Source: Candidatus Woesearchaeota archaeon (GTDB lineage Archaea > Nanobdellota > Nanobdellia > Woesearchaeales > JACQSR01). Taken from it: a DNA stretch of 7,785 bases. The stretch is taken from contig JAHFLI010000055.1 of NCBI GenBank assembly GCA_023255615.1, positions 1 through 7,785 on the forward strand, given 5' to 3'. Positions within the stretch are counted from its first letter, which is position 1; the number at the start of each line of letters is the position of its first letter. A program made the translations under genes and the position numbers. This document shows, piece after piece, positions 1-6,446 of the stretch. Below the pieces are notes generated by a model. It did no database searches. It had not been told where the DNA came from and saw nothing but the letters and a program-made list of their open reading frames with translations.

Positions 1-90
1 CAAAAAAAAGCAAGTTATATCATTGAAGCGCCAAGTGGCTTTGTCAGAAAATACAAACTCAAAGAACATCTTACTCTTCAATTACGATAG
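1..90 (+). CDS. Possible C-terminal end of an unidentified plus-strand gene (partial)
   Basis: Frame 1 of the plus strand is open from the window edge to a TAG at 88-90 and encodes about 29 residues ending ...EHLTLQLR, including YIIEAPSGFVRKYKL, which reads like ordinary folded protein. It would converge on leuS and overlap its last 20 bases. I cannot assign a family from so short a tail. The minus strand here is also open (an ATG at 69-67 leads to the edge), but that reading is richer in Phe/Cys and less protein-like. This is a tentative call; the sequence left of the window would settle it. Confidence 0.4.
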   Translation, partial: QKKASYIIEAPSGFVRKYKLKEHLTLQLR

Positions 91-2776
91 CTGGTTTATG
101 AGGCAATGCATGAGAAGCTTTCTTCTCTTTGCTCTTTTCTTCTTTCATCAGTTCAACAGAACATTTGGTGAGTTTTCCTATTTCTTCACGAGCTAACTCA
201 AGAGCAAGAATCTCATCTTCTTGTTCTAAAACAAGCACAGGGACTCGACTCGGATCTTGAATCAATTTAGGCAACATCTTTGAAATTTCTTTTCCATATA
301 CTTTCAATCCTTTCGTCATGACCGCATTCATAATCATTTTCATATCTCGCGTGGTGTTCATTTGTTCTCTGACGAGACGATAAAATAAGTATTTCCATTG
401 ATCAGAAATAATTAACGTTACTTTCTTTGGAGTTTTTATCCCCGTAAGCTCGATGACGTGATTCAAATCACTCAGTACCGTGTGAACAACCTCTTCCATC
501 ACTTCAGATTTCTGATCAATAAGCCCTTCATCAAATGGAGGCCAGTCGTGCAACGAAATAAAATCCTTATGCCCTAATGTTTCCCATAATTCTTCTGCAA
601 GATGGGGAGCAAATGGAGACAAAATGATCAGAAGTTTTTCAACAACATCGCGATAGACTTTTTCATGGACTCTTCCGCTTTCTTTATATCGTTGAACGGC
701 ATTGACCAGTTCCATTATTTTTCCAATGGCTAAACTCAAATTGAATTCATTGATCATTTCAGTAACGTGTTTGATCGTTGAATGTAATTTGCTGAGGAGA
801 TATTTTTCCTTAAAAGTGTGTTCCGTACTATTTCCGTGAGGAAACTCGTCTATTAATCGATAAATCCTATTCAAAAACCGATAACTCCCATTGACGCCAG
901 CATCGCTCCATTCCAATTCCTTTTCGGGGTGAGCAGTAAACAGGATAAAAACACGAGCAGTATCCGCACCATAGGTATCAATAATCTCTTGAGGATCAAC
1001 AATATTACCGAGAGATTTAGACATCTTTGCACCATCTTTCGTGACCATCCCTTGCGTTAATAATCTAGTAAATGGTTCATCAAAATCAATCATTCCGAGA
1101 TCTCGCAATGCTTTTGTAAAAAATCGAGAATAGAGTAAATGTAAAATCGCATGTTCAATTCCACCAATATATTGATCAACGGGGCTCCATGATTCAACGT
1201 GTTCTGTACTGAACGGATGTTTACTATTATGGGGATCACAATATCTAAAAAAATACCATGATGAATCAACAAAGGTATCCATCGTATCTGTTTCTCGTCG
1301 AGCGTCTCCGTGGCATTTCGGACAAGAAGTATGAATAAACTCGTCACAGCGTTCGAGCGGATTTCCTTCTCCAGTAAATTTCACGTGTTTCGGCAATTCA
1401 ACAGGAAGATGTTTCTCCGCCACCATTCCACACTTCTTACAATAAACAATAGGAATAGGAGTACCCCAATACCGTTGACGAGAAATCAGCCAGTCGCGTA
1501 ATTTATAGCTGACCGTTCGTTTTCCCCATTTATTTTTTTCAAGAAAGATGCTTATTGATTCCATGGCATCTGCATTCCTCATGCCATTGAAATCACCAGA
1601 ATTGACTAACGTTCCCTCTTCAGTATACGCACGAGACATCTTCTCAACATTGATGTCATACGCATCTGGATTAATAACTAATTTCAATGGTAAGTCATAT
1701 TTTTTTGCAAATTCAAAATCGCGCTGATCGTGACAAGGAACAGCCATCACTGCACCAGTTCCATATTCCATCAACGCATAATCCGCTGCATACAAAGGAA
1801 ACTTTTCCCCGTTGACAGGATTCACAAAGTATTTTCCAAGGAAAATACCCTTCTTTTCTTTCCCTTCCGCAGTTCGTTCAATAATGCTTTTCTTCCGCAC
1901 ATCTGAAATAAACGCTTTAACTGGATTTTCAAGCCTCGTTCCTTTTGTCCATTCCAATACTTTCGGATGTTCCACAGCAAGAACTAAGTACGTAATTCCA
2001 TAAACCGTATCCGGACGTGTGGTAAACGTCGTAATCTGATCGATCTTTTTTCCTTTCTCATCTACAACATCAAAAAAAATCTCAGTACCATAACTTCTTC
2101 CAATCCAATTTTTCTGCATAGTCTTTACGCGTTCTGGCCAATGGTCAAGCTTTTCGATATCATCAAGAAGTTGATCAGCATATTTTTTGATATTAAAGAA
2201 CCATTGTTCTAATTCACGCTGCTCAACATTATGAGAACAACGCCAGCATTTTCCATCAATCACCTGCTCATTCGCGAGAACAGTGTTGCAGCTCGGACAG
2301 AAATTGACATCTGCTTTTTTTCTATACGCTAATCCATTTTCAAAAAATTGCAAGAATATCCATTGATTCCATTTATAATAATCTTTATCGCACGTAACTA
2401 CTTTTCTCCCCCAATCATAACTTAATCCGAGGGCACGCTGTTGAGCTTCCATCGCCGCAATATTACTGTGCGTCCATTGTTCTGGATCCACCTTATTTTT
2501 TATCGCAGCATTTTCTGCTGGTAATCCAAATGCGTCATACCCCATGGGATAAAGAACGTCGCATCCATTCATCCGTTTAAATCGTGCATAACAATCTCCA
2601 ATAGTATAATTTCTCACATGCCCCATATGAAGTTTTCCAGAAGGATATGGAAACATCTCAAGAACATAGCATTTTTTCTTTGCGGGTCTCGTTTTGAACA
2701 GATTCTTTTCTGCCCAGAGTTTCTGCCATTTCTGGTCGATATGTTTATAGCCTTGCATAGAAGATGAGAATTTCAT
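71..2776 (-). CDS. leuS: Leucyl-tRNA synthetase, bacterial-type
   Basis: Class I aminoacyl-tRNA synthetase that charges tRNA-Leu with leucine using ATP in the cytoplasm. Residue positions are for the 901-residue product. The Rossmann fold carries the HIGH-type motif HMGH at 50-53 inside PYPSGKLHMGHVRNYTIGD, and KMSKS is at 584-588. A zinc-knuckle-like pair C160xxC163 / C177xxC180 follows the first half. The CP1 editing domain shows TTRPDT at 252-257 and GTGAVMAVPCHDQRDFEFA at 339-357, whose conserved Asp positions the mischarged amino acid. A second Cys set is C446xxC449 / C485xxC488. The YPSG-HMGH-RNYTIGD and DAFGLPAENAA (81-91) signatures belong to bacterial LeuRS rather than the classical archaeal/eukaryotic form. 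Length is near that of bacterial LeuRS. The ATG at 2776 gives the longest product; an in-frame ATG at 2758 (Met7, MQGYKHIDQKWQ) matches the usual family N terminus and lies about 27 bases after a TATA-like TTTAAAAA, so it may be the true start. It lies 27 bases after the S-layer-like gene. Confidence 0.96.
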   Translation of the reverse strand: MKFSSSMQGYKHIDQKWQKLWAEKNLFKTRPAKKKCYVLEMFPYPSGKLHMGHVRNYTIGDCYARFKRMNGCDVLYPMGYDAFGLPAENAAIKNKVDPEQWTHSNIAAMEAQQRALGLSYDWGRKVVTCDKDYYKWNQWIFLQFFENGLAYRKKADVNFCPSCNTVLANEQVIDGKCWRCSHNVEQRELEQWFFNIKKYADQLLDDIEKLDHWPERVKTMQKNWIGRSYGTEIFFDVVDEKGKKIDQITTFTTRPDTVYGITYLVLAVEHPKVLEWTKGTRLENPVKAFISDVRKKSIIERTAEGKEKKGIFLGKYFVNPVNGEKFPLYAADYALMEYGTGAVMAVPCHDQRDFEFAKKYDLPLKLVINPDAYDINVEKMSRAYTEEGTLVNSGDFNGMRNADAMESISIFLEKNKWGKRTVSYKLRDWLISRQRYWGTPIPIVYCKKCGMVAEKHLPVELPKHVKFTGEGNPLERCDEFIHTSCPKCHGDARRETDTMDTFVDSSWYFFRYCDPHNSKHPFSTEHVESWSPVDQYIGGIEHAILHLLYSRFFTKALRDLGMIDFDEPFTRLLTQGMVTKDGAKMSKSLGNIVDPQEIIDTYGADTARVFILFTAHPEKELEWSDAGVNGSYRFLNRIYRLIDEFPHGNSTEHTFKEKYLLSKLHSTIKHVTEMINEFNLSLAIGKIMELVNAVQRYKESGRVHEKVYRDVVEKLLIILSPFAPHLAEELWETLGHKDFISLHDWPPFDEGLIDQKSEVMEEVVHTVLSDLNHVIELTGIKTPKKVTLIISDQWKYLFYRLVREQMNTTRDMKMIMNAVMTKGLKVYGKEISKMLPKLIQDPSRVPVLVLEQEDEILALELAREEIGKLTKCSVELMKEEKSKEKKASHALPHKPAIVIEE

Positions 2777-2781
2777 TCTAG

Positions 2782-2789
2782 TTTTTAAA
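2782..2789 (-). promoter_or_regulatory. TATA-like element before leuS
   Basis: The 27-base gap before leuS contains TTTAAAAA, which resembles an archaeal TATA box. It is too close to the ATG at 2776 to drive a message containing it, but correctly spaced (about 27 bases) for a leaderless transcript starting at the in-frame ATG at 2758. Readthrough from the upstream gene is the alternative. Confidence 0.25.
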
Positions 2790-2803
2790 TGTTAAGTCAA
2801 GAC

Positions 2804-3841
2804 CTAACTCACAGATCCAGAAATAGCTCTTTCCATAACAGTTCCCTCAAGGTGTTGATGGAGGGCAAGATATTCTGAGGCATAGCGCACATCTTGAGAA
2901 CTATTTCCGCTTACTACAATATAATATCGACCATATTTGAAAAACAATTCAATACGCCCATGACCTTTCTCCAAACGTTCTCCGCATGGTTTCTCATCCA
3001 TAATTAATCGAGTTACCGAGTTATCGCAACCAATCGAAATTATATTTTGAGAAGAGATATCAGATACTTCAGTATCGAGTGTTATCATATCAGGTATTTT
3101 ACATTGTGGATCGTCATCTCCCAACTTTGTTATACAATCGTTCACTAACTCCGTCATAATATCTGTTGCACCAATAACGTGTTGCGCAGGTGCTTTATCA
3201 TCAACAACGATCTGTGCATGAATACCTGTTGAAGAAATTAAAAAATCAGGATAATCGCTCAAATCTTTTCCGCAATCCTGAGGACAACGTTCAGAATTTT
3301 CTGTGGAATCGCAATTCCCATCATTATCACAAATAATGTTTTGACATCCTACTTTCATATCTCTTTCCGTACAAGAATTTCCACAATCAAAAGATTTCAT
3401 GAGAGAGCCAGAGGGACAGTCCGGAGCAGTGCTCCAATCTGACCATTGAATATCACCTAATGTTGCATCTATCGGAGTACATTGTGATTTCATATTTTCT
3501 TGAGAACATTTTCCAACACAATCAAAGCCAGTCATAACTGTTCCTGAAGGACATTTACCCGTAGTTCCACTATCTATCCATCTGCCGGAAGAAAGAACAG
3601 ATTCAACTTGTGTACATTTCAACCGCATGGTTTCCCCGCCGCAGCCAGTTCTTCCACAAGCAATTCCTGTTGCTACTAACCCTTTTGGGCATTCAAATCT
3701 AGTCGTAAATTCAGAGACAACTGAAGATACTTCCCCAATAATATCAGCATTCGGACTAAAAACAAGAAGAGGAACAAATCCAATAATGGAAAGGAGGAGC
3801 AATATACTCAATACTTTCCACGCAACAGTATCTTTACTCAC
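2804..3841 (-). CDS. Membrane-anchored Cys-rich repeat protein with S-layer-like C-terminal domain
   Basis: A 345-residue cell-surface protein of unknown function. Residues about 9-28 form one hydrophobic segment that serves as signal anchor or uncleaved signal, so the rest probably lies outside the cell. Three tandem repeats of about 45 residues follow: C51/C62/C67/C76, C97/C108/C112/C121 and C142/C153/C157/C166. Their spacing is nearly invariant and the pattern is CPxGxxMxxFDC..C...M+..C, suggesting two disulphides per repeat. Next is an acidic Cys motif (C171, C177, C186, C190; ending CPQDC) like those in many DPANN secreted proteins. Residues about 205-330 resemble the C-terminal domain of archaeal S-layer-type proteins, with the hallmarks TLDTEVSDISSQNIISIGC (254-272) and a later GRYYIVVSG...DVRYAS segment. 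The start is GTG at 3841, supported by GAGG six bases upstream; a TATA-like box lies further up. The domain assignment is from recalled family patterns, and the repeat region's function is unknown. Confidence 0.85.
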   Translation of the reverse strand: MSKDTVAWKVLSILLLLSIIGFVPLLVFSPNADIIGEVSSVVSEFTTRFECPKGLVATGIACGRTGCGGETMRLKCTQVESVLSSGRWIDSGTTGKCPSGTVMTGFDCVGKCSQENMKSQCTPIDATLGDIQWSDWSTAPDCPSGSLMKSFDCGNSCTERDMKVGCQNIICDNDGNCDSTENSERCPQDCGKDLSDYPDFLISSTGIHAQIVVDDKAPAQHVIGATDIMTELVNDCITKLGDDDPQCKIPDMITLDTEVSDISSQNIISIGCDNSVTRLIMDEKPCGERLEKGHGRIELFFKYGRYYIVVSGNSSQDVRYASEYLALHQHLEGTVMERAISGSVS

Positions 3842-3874
3842 GCAAAACCTCTTTTATGAAAAACTCATTTAGGA

Positions 3875-3888
3875 CTATAAAAATATTT
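3875..3888 (-). promoter_or_regulatory. Probable TATA box / promoter of the S-layer-like gene
   Basis: The minus strand reads AAATATTTTTATAG just after the stop of the preceding gene, in a short AT-rich gap. Transcription would start about 25 bases downstream, near 3855, leaving a short leader that contains the AGAGG ribosome-binding site for the GTG at 3841. Spacing and composition fit an archaeal promoter; a purine-rich GGAAA just upstream may act as BRE. Confidence 0.45.
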
Positions 3889-3893
3889 CCTAA

Positions 3894-4386
3894 TCACTGA
3901 GAAGCCATTGGTATTTCTTCAATAAGATAAGATCCCCATGGACACCACACATTTCCAGGAAGCAAAGATCCTCCGACATCTTTTAAATGATCTTGGACAT
4001 ATTGAATATTTCCATCACATACTTCAGCAGCTACCTGAAAGAATTGAATGGAATTCGGATCCAAATAAAACGTCCACGGAGAATTATATACTGCATTCTC
4101 TTTTATGATTTTTCCCTGAATATGAACGGTTGTTCGTTCAACTCCCGACAAAATATCTCGGGCATGTTGAATTTTCTGCGGATCAGTTAACTGAATGACG
4201 AATGTTTCTTTGTTCGACGGATAATCAAATTTAAAATATGCGACGGGGCAATCAACGGGACAATTCGTATATGTTTCACCCGGTTCACATTTTGCATTTC
4301 CGCAAACGGGAGTTGTGCATGTCTGCGCAATAAGAAAAAAAGAAAGAGAGAAAAAGTAAAACCGTAATAAGAAATGATTTTCTCAT
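3894..4386 (-). CDS. Secreted BP74-like domain protein with an apparent frameshift in the signal peptide
   Basis: The ATG at 4386 begins MRKSFLITVLLFLSFFF, a good signal peptide, but after a run of seven T (4335-4341) this frame stops at 4285 (33 residues). The frame carrying the body of the protein is open from just after a TGA at 4385-4383 to 3894, yet has no ATG, GTG or TTG before the TTG at 4151. Removing one T joins them into a 163-residue protein: signal peptide (1 to about 21), a Cys/acidic motif C28...C33...C42xxxC46 like that of the neighbouring surface protein, then a domain at about 61-157 with TDPQKIQHARDILSG, YNSPWTFYLDPNSIQFF, EVCD and LLPGNVWCPWGSYL. These blocks match my recollection of the BP74 N-terminal domain (Dictyostelium prespore calmodulin-binding protein and bacterial relatives). 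No biochemical role can be inferred. The frameshift could be an assembly error, slippage-based control or a real mutation; the body shows no other damage. Confidence 0.7.
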
Positions 4387-4405
4387 GCGTTCTTTTTCCC
4401 TTTGA

Positions 4406-4418
4406 CCAATAAATCTTT
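4406..4418 (-). promoter_or_regulatory. Possible TATA-like element before the BP74-like gene
   Basis: The minus strand reads AAAGATTTATTGG about 25 bases before the ATG at 4386. This would fit a promoter giving a nearly leaderless message, placed just after a T-rich terminator-like stretch. The match to an archaeal TATA box is weak. Confidence 0.25.
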
Positions 4419-4426
4419 CTACTCTC

Positions 4427-4452
4427 AGAAAAAGAAGAACACAAAAAGTAAA
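4427..4452 (-). terminator. T-rich archaeal terminator after rpoN
   Basis: Directly after the rpoN stop codon the minus strand reads TTTACTTTTTGTGTTCTTCT followed by TTTTCT, with two runs of five T and no clear hairpin. Archaeal RNA polymerase terminates at such oligo-T tracts, so this is a good candidate for the end of the ribosomal protein / polymerase transcription unit. Confidence 0.45.
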
Positions 4453-4650
4453 CTAATATTTCTTAAATGCAGCAGCCGTTTCAAGCAATTCTACTTGTCC
4501 TAAAAACATTGCTCGACAGCAGTATCGCTCGACACCTAAATCATCGAGAACTTTTTTCCGTAGTTCGCCTTTCGCCGTTCGCTCTTTGTAATCTTCCCAT
4601 AAATGCGCAATGGGTTTGCCACAACTGAAACATCGAATTGGAATGATCAT
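4453..4650 (-). CDS. rpoN: DNA-directed RNA polymerase subunit N (Rpb10 homologue)
   Basis: Small zinc-binding subunit of archaeal RNA polymerase that helps join the D/L assembly platform to the large subunits. The 65-residue product has the complete zinc site C7-F-S-C10 and C44-C45 plus the family N terminus MIIPIRCFSCGKPI. The frame extends upstream by 16 codons to 4698, but those residues (MIPKLAQKDKNPTGDE) are the antisense-free shifted reading of the rps9 tail and are not family-like. The ATG at 4650 gives the exact family start and lies 4 bases after the rps9 TGA, with AGGTGATG as ribosome-binding site. It is the last gene of the cluster. Confidence 0.95.
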   Translation of the reverse strand: MIIPIRCFSCGKPIAHLWEDYKERTAKGELRKKVLDDLGVERYCCRAMFLGQVELLETAAAFKKY

Positions 4651-4654
4651 TTCA

Positions 4655-5053
4655 TCACCTGTAGGATTTTTGTCTTTTTGCGCGAGCTTTGGAATCATTT
4701 GGCTTGCACACTTCTTTTCTTCTCACATCGGCAACAAGCATCGTTCGATCGTACTGTAAGAATAATTCCCGTAATTTTTCTCCCTTCGTATATTGCACTA
4801 ATGCTTTCGCAATCGCTAATCGCGACGCATCTGCCTGCGAACTCATACCACCACCAATGACATTGACATCAATGTCAACTTTAGAAACCACATCGCCTGC
4901 AAGCAGGAGAGGTTCCTCAATCTTGAGTTTATACAATTTTGGCTGAAAATGATGAAGATCAAAATTATTAACACGAACTCTTCCTGTTCCTTCCTTCAAT
5001 GAAACACGAGCAATGGCTCGCTTTCGTTTTCCCGATGTATTAATTGCTTTCAT
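4655..5053 (-). CDS. rps9: 30S ribosomal protein S9 (uS9)
   Basis: Small-subunit head protein whose C-terminal tail reaches the P-site tRNA. The 132-residue product has the family N terminus TSGKRKRAIARVSLKEGTGR, the signature GGGMSSQADASRLAIAKAL at 67-85, and the basic C-terminal tail ending QKSYR, whose final arginine contacts tRNA in the P site. The ATG at 5053 overlaps the rpl13 stop as ATGA, and GGTGG within the last rpl13 codons serves as ribosome-binding site, so the two genes are probably translationally coupled. Length is typical of archaeal S9. Confidence 0.97.
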   Translation of the reverse strand: MKAINTSGKRKRAIARVSLKEGTGRVRVNNFDLHHFQPKLYKLKIEEPLLLAGDVVSKVDIDVNVIGGGMSSQADASRLAIAKALVQYTKGEKLRELFLQYDRTMLVADVRRKEVCKPNDSKARAKRQKSYR

Positions 5054-5466
5054 ACTCGTCCACCTAATTGTTTTGAGACTTCCTTCAGTTTAACATAGCG
5101 TAGATTTGGAAGTTTATCAATATGTGCTTCGGTTATAGTTTCAAATTTCTTTTCGACAAATTGCTCGGGAACTCCAAGGTAACATTTTACTCGCGCAAGT
5201 GCGTCTCTTCCTCGTTGCGTTTGTCGCGGCAACATTCCACGAATAATGCGCTTAACAATACGATCTGGATTCCGAGGGAAAAATGGTCCTCTGCGAATAC
5301 TTCCGCGATTTCTTTTTACCTTATATTCATCAATAACGGAATATTTGTTACCAGAAATAAAGCACTCTTCGCAATTGACCACATCAACGGTCTCTCCAAG
5401 TAATGCTTTCTTGGCAGCCACCGTTGCCAATCGTCCAACAATAAGATTTTTTGCGTCGATGATCAT
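5050..5466 (-). CDS. rpl13: 50S ribosomal protein L13 (uL13)
   Basis: Large-subunit protein that binds 23S rRNA early in assembly. The 138-residue product begins MIIDAKNLIVGRLATVAAKK, the usual archaeal L13 start, and carries the signature around RIVKRIIRGMLPRQTQRGRD at 69-88. The frame stays open 26 codons further upstream into rpl18e, but that extension is not family-like. The ATG at 5466 is separated by one base from the rpl18e TAA (TAACATG). Its stop overlaps the rps9 start by four bases. Confidence 0.96.
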   Translation of the reverse strand: MIIDAKNLIVGRLATVAAKKALLGETVDVVNCEECFISGNKYSVIDEYKVKRNRGSIRRGPFFPRNPDRIVKRIIRGMLPRQTQRGRDALARVKCYLGVPEQFVEKKFETITEAHIDKLPNLRYVKLKEVSKQLGGRV

Positions 5467-5467
5467 G

Positions 5468-5830
5468 TTAACCAATAATCCTGATGTTTTTCCCATCTGG
5501 TTTTTCTTTACAGAGTTCTCGGATCGGCTTAATCGATGCGCCAATCTCCCGCAGTTTTTCTACTGCACTGTCTGAAAATTGATATGCTGAAATCGTTAAT
5601 TTGTGAGGTAACACTCCTGATCCAAGAACTTTACCAGGAACGATAATGACCTCGTTTTCTTTGGTGTTTCGTCCAATTTTTCCCAAATTCACCACGCGTC
5701 GTTCTCGCGTAGGTCTTTCTAATTCAACCGCGATTCTCTTCCATAAATTACAATTTTGCTCAATTGCAGCCTTCTTTAAATCAACGATCATCATCTGCAA
5801 ATGTTCGTTTGAAGGTCCTGTTCGTTTCAT
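5468..5830 (-). CDS. rpl18e: 50S ribosomal protein L18e (eL18)
   Basis: Large-subunit protein found only in archaea and eukaryotes, a member of the L15/L18e fold. The 120-residue product starts MKRTGPSNEHLQMMIVDLKK and has the conserved VVNLGKIGRNTKENE (46-60) and VIIVPGKVLGSGVLPHKLTI (61-80) blocks. The start overlaps the stop of the preceding membrane protein gene as ATGA, with GAGG about 11 bases upstream as a weak ribosome-binding site. It is followed directly by rpl13. In most archaea its upstream neighbour is a tRNA-Leu gene or rpoD; here a PH-like gene intervenes. Confidence 0.96.
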   Translation of the reverse strand: MKRTGPSNEHLQMMIVDLKKAAIEQNCNLWKRIAVELERPTRERRVVNLGKIGRNTKENEVIIVPGKVLGSGVLPHKLTISAYQFSDSAVEKLREIGASIKPIRELCKEKPDGKNIRIIG

Positions 5831-6312
5831 GCTCTGAATGCCTCAATAAACTGCGCTAACTCTGTTGGATTTTCCATATAATCCATTTCGTATTTTTGTT
5901 GCTCGATTCCGGAGAGCTCGAGCGTGATTTTCCCCAATGAGATCAGTGGATATTTTTTCATTATTACTCGACTAATATTTTGATACGGAATCTCTTTTCC
6001 CTGATCATTTATTTTCGTCATGACCACTATCTTTCCGGGCATGAACAGATAGCTCTTATCTTTCGTGTTGTGGATAGTCAACCACACCACAGCGAGGAGC
6101 AACACACCCATCATGGCCAGGAAAATTTTTCCTAATCCTCCGAAGCTTGGAAAAAAATTCCCAAGTACGTTTAGACTTTCCTTCAGTATCGCGATGATGC
6201 CAATCACTCTGAGCAAGATGTAGATTCCCGCAACTGCAAGAACCGGAATAAGCATTTTCGTGAACTGCACGATCAATGCCCCTTGCATACTTGGTTTCAC
6301 TTCTCGATACAT
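5827..6312 (-). CDS. Membrane protein with two TM segments and a C-terminal PH-like domain
   Basis: Function unknown. From the ATG at 6312 the product is 161 residues. Two hydrophobic helices lie at about 21-43 and 61-81. The remaining 75 residues (about 87-160: SYLFMPGKIVV, KEIPYQNISRVIMKKYP, GKITLELSG, then a final helix NPTELAQFIEAF) have the strand-rich order with closing helix expected of bacterial PH (bPH/YdbS-like) domains. That is a fold guess from pattern, not a clear family match. A GTG at 6345 would give 11 more residues but falls within the 3' exon and intron of the tRNA gene, so ATG 6312, eight bases after the tRNA end, is preferred; Met9 (6288) is also possible. The stop overlaps rpl18e by ATGA, so the gene is coupled to the ribosomal protein genes although it is not a usual member of this cluster. 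Confidence 0.8.
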   Translation of the reverse strand: MYREVKPSMQGALIVQFTKMLIPVLAVAGIYILLRVIGIIAILKESLNVLGNFFPSFGGLGKIFLAMMGVLLLAVVWLTIHNTKDKSYLFMPGKIVVMTKINDQGKEIPYQNISRVIMKKYPLISLGKITLELSGIEQQKYEMDYMENPTELAQFIEAFRA

Positions 6313-6372
6313 AGGAAAATGCGGGGAACGGGACTTTCGTTGCACGACAAAGTTCGATGCACACCTTAATCA

Positions 6373-6391
6373 GTGGAATCTCCGATTCCAC
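6373..6391 (-). repeat. Hairpin inside the tRNA intron
   Basis: GTGGAATC (6391-6384) and GATTCCAC (6380-6373) form a perfect eight-base-pair stem with loop GGA. It is the strongest of three local hairpins in the intron, and probably helps compact the insert so the splice junctions come together. Confidence 0.6.
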
Positions 6392-6427
6392 GAATTCCGC
6401 CCATATCTCCACGAGCGGAGCGAGCAC

Positions 6428-6446
6428 GTGAGACGTTATATCTCAC
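6428..6446 (-). repeat. Second hairpin inside the tRNA intron
   Basis: GTGAGA (6446-6441) pairs with TCTCAC (6433-6428) around the loop TATAACG. A smaller stem CTCC/GGAG (6420-6417 with 6410-6407) lies between this hairpin and the eight-base-pair one. Confidence 0.5.

Noticed and set aside
1090..2003. Several small open frames inside leuS on both strands
   Set aside because: All are shadows of the LeuRS coding sequence with no independent start signals or recognisable products.
4187..4444. Minus-strand frame of 85 codons beginning upstream of the BP74-like gene
   Set aside because: It runs in the third frame through the signal-peptide region and ends without any conserved domain; the other two frames carry the real signals.
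4651..4698. Sixteen-codon N-terminal extension of rpoN
   Set aside because: It overlaps the rps9 tail in another frame and is absent from the RpoN family, which starts at the MIIPIRC methionine.
5467..5544. Twenty-six-codon N-terminal extension of rpl13
   Set aside because: It overlaps the rpl18e 3' end and is unlike L13; the family start is MIIDAKNL.
6310..6345. GTG start at 6345 for the membrane PH-like protein, adding 11 residues (MQRKSRSPHFP)
   Set aside because: The added codons are the tRNA 3' exon and intron end; the ATG at 6312 just after the tRNA is the sensible start.
6056..6427. Minus-strand frame of 123 codons over the tRNA intron and the PH-like gene
   Set aside because: It lies out of frame across the tRNA intron and the membrane protein gene and has no family-like features.
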